Of a stretch of 35,000 bases of DNA, positions 13,265 through 35,000 are shown piece after piece. This DNA is from Leptospira mayottensis 200901116 (GTDB lineage: Bacteria > Spirochaetota > Leptospiria > Leptospirales > Leptospiraceae), in contig NZ_CP024871.1 of assembly GCF_000306675.2 (NCBI RefSeq), positions 2,755,001-2,790,000 of the forward strand. The letters run 5' to 3'. Within the stretch, counting starts at the first letter, position 1, and each line of letters starts with the position of its first letter. A program made the position numbers and the translations under genes. The notes below the pieces were generated by a model that worked only from the letters and a program-made list of their open reading frames with translations, had not been told where the DNA came from and made no database searches.

Positions 13265-13559
13265 TTTAGAGATATGAAAGACTCAACAGTTTATCGTAGA
13301 ATGGAGAATCTTTTATATTTCAAAACGACAGTTCCTTGGAGAACTAACTCCGGTGAGATATTTTAGACAATCCGTTTAGAGGTTTTTCGCAATTTCAGTC
13401 GGTATTTTAAATGGGGCCATCTTACTTTTACTCTTTTCAATTTTGTTTTTGGCTACTTCCTTTTTTTCAGCAGAAAAAAGTCAGCGCGTTTTAGTTGTTA
13501 ATGACAATCTTCAAACACGGATTCTGCACCGCATATCAGTGGGACTTGATTACGGGTAA
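13265..13559 (+). pseudogene. Possible decayed gene between duplication and CRISPR
   Basis: One plus-strand frame is open through this stretch apart from a TAG near 13380, and encodes a long hydrophobic segment (AILLLLFSILFLATSFFSA) followed by about 25 polar residues and a stop. No good start codon exists after the TAG. It may be the remnant of a membrane or exported protein gene, or chance. I recognise no cas gene in it on either strand. Confidence 0.2.
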
Positions 13560-14389
<830 letters not shown>

Positions 14390-14464
14390 TTCAGTCAAAA
14401 CAGATCAGTAATAAAAATTCGGGAATAGAATCCAATTTAGAACTTTCAGTGTAAAAAACTAAGA

Positions 14465-14632
14465 ACCAGTCTCAAAACCTAAAAATGTAGGAACTCTTAC
14501 CAATTTTAAACAAGCCGCACAAAAACGGTATAAACCGCCAATGCGACGTAATCTGTGGGAACTCCCACATTTTCTTAGAAACTTACCGGACACGAAAGAT
14601 ACTCTTTGAAGGTGTTGAGACGAACTCTAAAA
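14465..14632 (+). repeat. Dispersed repeat family 1, copy B
   Basis: This is the fullest copy of the family. It runs from a CAGTCTCAAAAC end through AATGTAGGAACTC and a GTGGGAACTCCCAC hairpin to an inverted end GTTGAGACG. The inverted ends and lack of coding capacity suggest a decayed MITE. It fills most of the gap between the CRISPR array and the SRPBCC gene. Other copies are at 6491-6594 and 26398-26560, with fragments at 15577-15690. Confidence 0.55.
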
Positions 14633-14651
14633 CAAGCATAAGGCGATAAAT

Positions 14652-15146
<495 letters not shown>

Positions 15147-15151
15147 ATAAA

Positions 15152-15197
<46 letters not shown>

Positions 15198-15198
<1 letters not shown>

Positions 15199-15536
15199 TG
15201 TCTAAACTTGACAAGCAGGATCTAATTTTTAAGGCACTTGCAGATTCTAAGAGAAGAGAAATTTTGGATCTTCTTAGGAAAAAACCTAAAACAACGGGAG
15301 AAATCTGTTCTTATTTCGAACCATTAAATCGTTGTACTACAATTCAGCATCTGAAAATTTTGGAAAATGCAGGTTTATTAATCATAAAAAGAAAAGGACG
15401 GGTTCGATGGAATTATTTGGATAATGTACCTATTCAAGAAATCTACGATCGTTGGATCAGTAAATATGCAAAACCGACTTTGGAAAGATTGACAGTGTTT
15501 AAGAAGCAGATGAAATCGAAAAACCAGCCAAAATAA
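15198..15536 (+). CDS. ArsR-family transcriptional repressor
   Basis: The 112-residue product is a winged-helix DNA-binding protein of the ArsR/SmtB superfamily. It shows the typical opening FKALADSKRREILDLLRKKP, a helix-turn-helix around TTGEICSYFEPLNRCTTIQH, LKILENAG and the beta wing KRKGRVRWNYL. No ELCVCDL-type metal box is visible, so it is more likely one of the non-metal ArsR proteins commonly paired with AHSA1-domain proteins. I set the start at ATG 15198; an in-frame ATG at 15192-15197 does not exist and the one at 15180 would add six unlikely residues. No Shine-Dalgarno is present, consistent with leaderless translation. The pair is likely autoregulated. Confidence 0.93.
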
Positions 15537-15576
15537 AAGGAAACATAAAAGTATTTGTATATTTCTATTGAAAGTT

Positions 15577-15690
15577 CGTCCTAAATGTGGAAACTCAGCC
15601 ACGAAAAAACTGTTTAAAAGCCAATAAACTCCTAAAAAGACGTAATCCTATGACTTACGATTCCGCTTCGAATAGGCGGAACTCTTACTT
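15577..15690 (+). repeat. Fragment related to dispersed repeat family 1
   Basis: Segments resembling family 1 (AAATGTGGAAACTC, GACGTAAT, GGCGGAACTC) occur in the expected spacing but are highly degraded. It lies between the convergent arsR and desaturase-family genes. Confidence 0.3.
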
Positions 15691-15722
15691 CCTATTTATA
15701 CGACGGAAAGGACCAAAACATT

Positions 15723-16529
<807 letters not shown>

Positions 16530-16830
16530 ATTCATTTCCCTCCGCATCATAGGTCGCAGATTCGATTTAATTATGGACTTAAATTCTCATCTAAGCTTGC
16601 TCTTTTCAAAATCGTTTAGAATTTATTTTCGAACTCGTGCGACTTTTTCCATACTCCATCTCCGGATAGAAATTCGAACGTAAACGTCCAAAATCAGATA
16701 GGAAAGAATTGAGAAAATAAAACAGACCGTAATTTTGCCGCGGATATCAAGACCAATCACGTACGAAGCAAAAAATCAAAAGGGGTACAAATCCACCTAT
16801 AGAAAAAAATGGAGAATATTCGTAATTTCG
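16530..16830. other. AT-rich gap, nothing recognised
   Basis: The stretch lies between the end of the Rossmann-protein gene and the start of the hydroxylase gene. No hairpin terminator with a T-run, gene or repeat was seen. Confidence 0.5.
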
Positions 16831-18912
<2,082 letters not shown>

Positions 18913-19978
18913 TTCTAAAGGTTCCTTTTTGAATTCCCATCCACTCTTCTACGGAAGTGTATTCTGTAAAAAGAAAAACAGAATTCGTAAAAAAAGCACT
19001 TGAGATAAGATCAATTGTTTTTTGTACATTTCTTAAAGACTCCTATTCTATCTGGTAAAACATACAAACAGATAGCTTTACTTTCTAGCGATTCCTATAT
19101 AATGGACCCGTAAATTCACGGCTTAGACGCAGTCATACACACTTTATTGCATAGTAAGTACGATTTTCGGGTTCCGCTTATTCCAATAAACTTCGAATCC
19201 GTAATCCTCTCGAAACCTTTAAGAACGATTGTTGCATTTCAAAAAACATACGATATAAATTCAAATTTTTTGAATATTATTAATCTTTATAGAAATAAGT
19301 CATAACAATATGATCAAATGATAAATAGAAAAAGACTCAAAGAAGTCCATCGAAAAAAGGAATCCTTTTACTTGAAAAAGGTTATACATATAATAGAATA
19401 GCAAAGAACTTGAAGTTAGCAAAGGATCAGTAATGTGTTTGTGTGTTCAATGTAAAAAGAAAGAATAAAATGGAACGGCCATTACCGATCTCTATAAATT
19501 GAGCACCGTAAATTTTTATTACAAACCACTGTTTCAGTGCAAAATATTGGATACTCTATTATATAGTTCCGAGTAGCGTTCGAACAAAAAAACTAAAAAG
19601 GATCATTTTGAAAGACCCGATAAGTTCACGAACTCCTGCCAACGTTTCGCGTATCAAAAATAATATGAAAGGAATTCGGAGTAACATTTCATCAAGTTTC
19701 CTCTTACATCAATTAGGATTTTCGTATCAAAAACCCTGGAAAGAAACCAATCATCCGTTACTCATCCCTATAAAAATGAGTACCCATAAGAAATTTTTAA
19801 TTGTGTGTAATCATTAGGTGATTCCATCAATTTTCAGAACTTAACTTTTTTCACACCAGTCATCAATTACGAATAACTGCCAAGTAATACACAATAAAAC
19901 ATTAAGAATTCTGCATTTATCAAAGACGATTTTGTATCAAAATCCACAGTATTCTTAACTACGATTCGTTAGGTAACA
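18913..19978. other. Long AT-rich gap with a dispersed repeat
   Basis: Apart from the family 2 repeat at 19482-19575, I find no gene. A 69-codon plus-strand frame at 19608 has poor codon use and no ribosome-binding site. The right end lies just beyond the last gene of the nadC operon but shows no good terminator. Confidence 0.55.
19482..19575 (+). repeat. Dispersed repeat family 2, copy 1
   Basis: The sequence runs through ACCGATCTCTATAAATTGAG, AAACCACTG, CAGTGCAAAATATT and a TATAGTT-CGAGTA end. The copy at 34706-34800 shows the same blocks in the same order and orientation, with scattered changes. It is non-coding and probably a decayed mobile element. Confidence 0.65.
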
Positions 19979-21046
<1,068 letters not shown>

Positions 21047-21056
21047 AGTTTTGAAT

Positions 21057-22859
<1,803 letters not shown>

Positions 22860-22865
22860 GAAATC

Positions 22866-24897
<2,032 letters not shown>

Positions 24898-24902
24898 AGT
24901 TG

Positions 24903-25778
<876 letters not shown>

Positions 25779-26289
25779 TTGAATCCAAAAGAGAGTTTTA
25801 CAACCGGAAAATCACAATCAAGTGAATTTCCGGTTAGAATCTCAAAATAAGCGATCGTAATACATTCTCGCAAGGATACTACCGAAGTGCAGACATACCG
25901 ATTCCGATTACTTTCCACTTTTTATCTTTACCCAATTATAATAGAATCTAAAACTTTTGTCCATGAAACGAGCAATTCCATCAAGAACGTTTTGATCTTA
26001 AAAAGATGAATCCTACGTTCTTTAACTGATTATTTTCCTAAGTTCGGTAAGCAATATCACCGAATTGTTTCGAAAAAAAATCCTTACACATAACGTCATC
26101 ATGTTGAACGAATGCGATCTTTAAAACTACATCAATTCCAAAACTTTTTCTCATGGTTGGAGTAATGCTCTTCTGGCATCCACGGAAAACATCGATTCAA
26201 AAATCCCATGCTTTTAACATCTCAACAAACCGCGTTGACTTTGGACCTTTACAGTATAAAATATGAATTTTGAGACAAAAACTGATTAG

Positions 26290-26367
<78 letters not shown>

Positions 26368-26397
26368 GGAATTATCTCAAAAAACCATTTAGTTTCA

Positions 26398-26560
26398 CTT
26401 GAGCCTATCCCAAAATTTCAAATGTAGGAACACACTAGGAGAGTTCAACAACGATACAGTCTGTAAGAAAGTCCATAAATCATCCAATTTGTGGGAACTT
26501 TTTCGTTTTGTGAAAAATCCACAATGATATTTCTACCGAAGTTTTGGGACAAATTCTTAA
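26398..26560 (+). repeat. Dispersed repeat family 1, copy C
   Basis: The left end (CCTATCCCAAAATTT followed by AAATGTAGGAAC) and the inverted right end (GTTTTGGGAC) mirror copy B, and TGTGGGAACT lies between them. The interior is strongly diverged. Confidence 0.4.
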
Positions 26561-26585
26561 ATATTTAAAGTTTGCTTGCTCCCCA

Positions 26586-26640
26586 ATCTTAAAATAAATC
26601 AGTTACAATCGTTTGTAATAAGGCGCAGAAGTTCCCACGG
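26586..26640 (+). repeat. Dispersed repeat family 3, copy 1
   Basis: CTTAAAATAAATCAGTTACAA followed closely by AAGGCGC is matched at 34815-34865 by CTTAAAAGAAATCAGTTACAA and GAGGCGC. Only these two short copies were seen. Confidence 0.45.
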
Positions 26641-27020
26641 ATTATTTACTTTGGTAGTTTATATGTCGCTTCGAATAGTATTTCGTTGTTAAATTCCTAT
26701 AAGAGTTATCACATTCTAAGATTTTGGAACAAGTTTTTAATCAGATACCAATCTTAAATCATCTAAAATATTTTATGAAAGAATTTCAGTTTCTCTTATA
26801 AAAGAGACAAATCTTCTTTCTAAAAGTAGAAAAAGGTCCTTTTAAAAGAGTCCGTTTCAAAACAATTTTTCAAATGTAAACCTGCACAGGTAAATACGAA
26901 TATTTTTGTGACTACATAAACGACTTTATCATTCGGTTAGTACTGAAGAAAAGCCGCTCCCATAATCCTTATATCTCTCCTGAATTTCAAAAGTTTCGAT
27001 ATACAACTCCGGTCACAAAT

Positions 27021-27057
27021 AAAAAAGGCCCGGTATTATATAACCGAGCCTTTTTTT
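27021..27057 (-). terminator. Strong intrinsic terminator, two-way
   Basis: A stem of GGCCCGGT and ACCGAGCC (one mismatch) is flanked by six A on the left and seven T on the right, so it can end transcription in both directions. It lies 21 bases beyond the LysM gene stop and surely ends that operon. Confidence 0.9.
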
Positions 27058-27078
27058 CAAGAATCTTCTAACTTGTTT

Positions 27079-28734
<1,656 letters not shown>

Positions 28735-28781
28735 TGCAGCACCAGGTTTCAGAAAAGGTAGGATTAAATTATGATCCGATC

Positions 28782-29122
<341 letters not shown>

Positions 29123-29137
29123 ATCAGCAACTCCTTT

Positions 29138-30802
<1,665 letters not shown>

Positions 30803-30818
30803 AAGGAACGGGTCAAGA

Positions 30819-31382
<564 letters not shown>

Positions 31383-31430
31383 AGTTAGAAAGGTCTTTTG
31401 CGGTCGAACCTCCGCGCAAGGAGTTTTTTT

Positions 31431-33239
<1,809 letters not shown>

Positions 33240-33283
33240 ATTTTTCGTATTATTCTTCGGCAACCCCTCGTCTATCGAATGAT

Positions 33284-33326
33284 TCTTTTTAAAGAAGTCG
33301 GTTTATTATCGACCTCTTTAAAAAGA
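33284..33326. terminator. Two-way terminator between convergent genes
   Basis: TCTTTTTAAAGA and TCTTTAAAAAGA form a 12-bp perfect stem, continued by GTCG/CGAC after a one-base mismatch, around a short loop. The A- and T-rich stem bases serve as T-tracts on both strands. It lies between the M23 gene and the convergent exported-protein gene and should end both. Confidence 0.8.
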
Positions 33327-33351
33327 AAAGATTTCCACCTAAGAAATTCAG

Positions 33352-34095
<744 letters not shown>

Positions 34096-34146
34096 TATAC
34101 ACTCCAAAATTTTCTTAAGTTTTTAAGATTCAAACAATGTAAGGAT

Positions 34147-34184
<38 letters not shown>

Positions 34185-34705
34185 AATTAAACCCTTTCCT
34201 AAAAACTGGTACCATCTCAAACAGCACTTAGATGTTCGGTCGATTCCTGGAAAAGAGGATTTGTCAGAATCTCCTACCTTCCTACAATGCAAGTTATAGT
34301 ATTTAACGATTGATGGCTGCAACTTGTTTAGAACCACAACGTTGAAGAATCCATCATAACTTACAATGTGATTTTTGGAAAACGTCATTTGAATTTTAAA
34401 AACTAAAGGCCCACTGAGTTTTTTCGAACCTCTTCGCAATAAAAATCTGAATCTTCAAAAAAGCCGCTATTACTTTTAAACAATCCCTCTACTATTTTTT
34501 TCAGAATAACAAACAGTCTTACTCGTTATTTAAGTTCCTGTCTTTCGCTTCATTACTCAATTGGTATAAAGATTCTAAAGCTCATCTTGAACCGGTTTTT
34601 CTGTATATTTGGATTCTAGGCAAAATCCGTTTCATTTCTACAGTGAAAAGACAACCGACCAAAATTTCTTTCCTTATGTCCCGATTCATTAAGCAAGAAA
34701 TCTAC

Positions 34706-34800
34706 TACTGATCTCTATAAAATTGAGTAACGTTAATTTTATCGCAAAACACTGATTCCATGCAAAATATTAGGTATGTTATTTCATAGTTATGAGTAAG
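34706..34800 (+). repeat. Dispersed repeat family 2, copy 2
   Basis: This matches 19482-19575 through ACTGATCTCTATAAAATTGA, AAACACTG, CATGCAAAATATT and an ATAGTTATGAGTA end, in the same orientation. It lies directly before a family 3 segment. Confidence 0.65.
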
Positions 34801-34814
34801 AGCCCTTCTTAAAA

Positions 34815-34865
34815 ACCTTAAAAGAAATCAGTTACAACGCTTCCCATGAGGCGCGTCGTAGATCA
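34815..34865 (+). repeat. Dispersed repeat family 3, copy 2
   Basis: CTTAAAAGAAATCAGTTACAA and GAGGCGC match the segment at 26586-26640. Here it follows family 2 by about 15 bases, so families 2 and 3 may be parts of one longer element. Confidence 0.45.
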
Positions 34866-35000
34866 AATCTGTAAAGTAGATTGCTTCAGATCTGAATTTG
34901 AGTACCGCAAAAAATTTACCCACATACTCAACACTAGTAAAATCTCCCACTCACCCTCAGCCTCTAACATCAGCACAACTGAAAGAGAAACGTAAGAACC

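Noticed and set aside
19608..19817. 69-codon plus-strand frame in the gap before the kinase-like gene.
   Set aside because: The start context is poor, it has no hydrophobic or conserved feature, and it lies just after a decayed repeat.

Overview
The window looks like a chromosomal segment of a pathogenic Leptospira (L. interrogans group or a close relative). The basis is an AT-rich genome with long AT-rich gaps, many lipoproteins with spirochaete-type lipoboxes (LIAC, FLNC, FLAC, FISC), decayed dispersed repeats and a type I-E-like CRISPR array. The genus is an inference from gene content and style; no rRNA or tRNA gene is present to confirm it. There are 23 well-supported protein genes, one of them cut by the left window edge.

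Left part (1-9.5 kb): the 3' end of an unrecognised gene, an acyltransferase-3 membrane enzyme, the translational GTPase typA, a lipoprotein with an HExxH zinc-protease motif, a pirin-like cupin and a 12-helix MFS drug-type exporter. The spaces between them are long, AT-rich and partly filled by decayed repeats.

Accessory islet (9.8-14.4 kb): a broken IS630-type transposase, one solitary CRISPR repeat lying backwards 3.5 kb before the array, a 1.4-kb tandem duplication carrying two paralogous lipoprotein genes, and a 12-repeat type I-E-like CRISPR array with no cas gene anywhere in the window. The duplicated flanks are almost identical, while the two lipoprotein genes differ by 22 amino acids, several of them in three tight clusters. 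This is the most unusual part of the window.

Middle (14.6-19 kb): a divergent pair of an SRPBCC/AHSA1 protein and an ArsR-type repressor, with an operator-like palindrome over a possibly leaderless start; then a fatty acid hydroxylase/sterol desaturase family protein, and a two-gene unit of purB and an NAD(P)-binding Rossmann protein.

Right part (20-34 kb): a tight minus-strand operon, nadC - rel (ppGpp synthetase/hydrolase) - oligopeptide-binding lipoprotein - a kinase-fold protein of unknown role. A second minus-strand cluster contains an LptE-like lipoprotein, a Fur-family regulator, tgt, a STAS anti-sigma-factor antagonist and a DUF4398/LysM lipoprotein. A divergent M23 peptidase follows and converges on an exported protein of unknown function across a strong two-way terminator.

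No tRNA, rRNA, complete insertion sequence, replication origin or prophage was seen. Start codons were revised inward from the longest open frame where a Shine-Dalgarno sequence, signal peptide or family start supported it.
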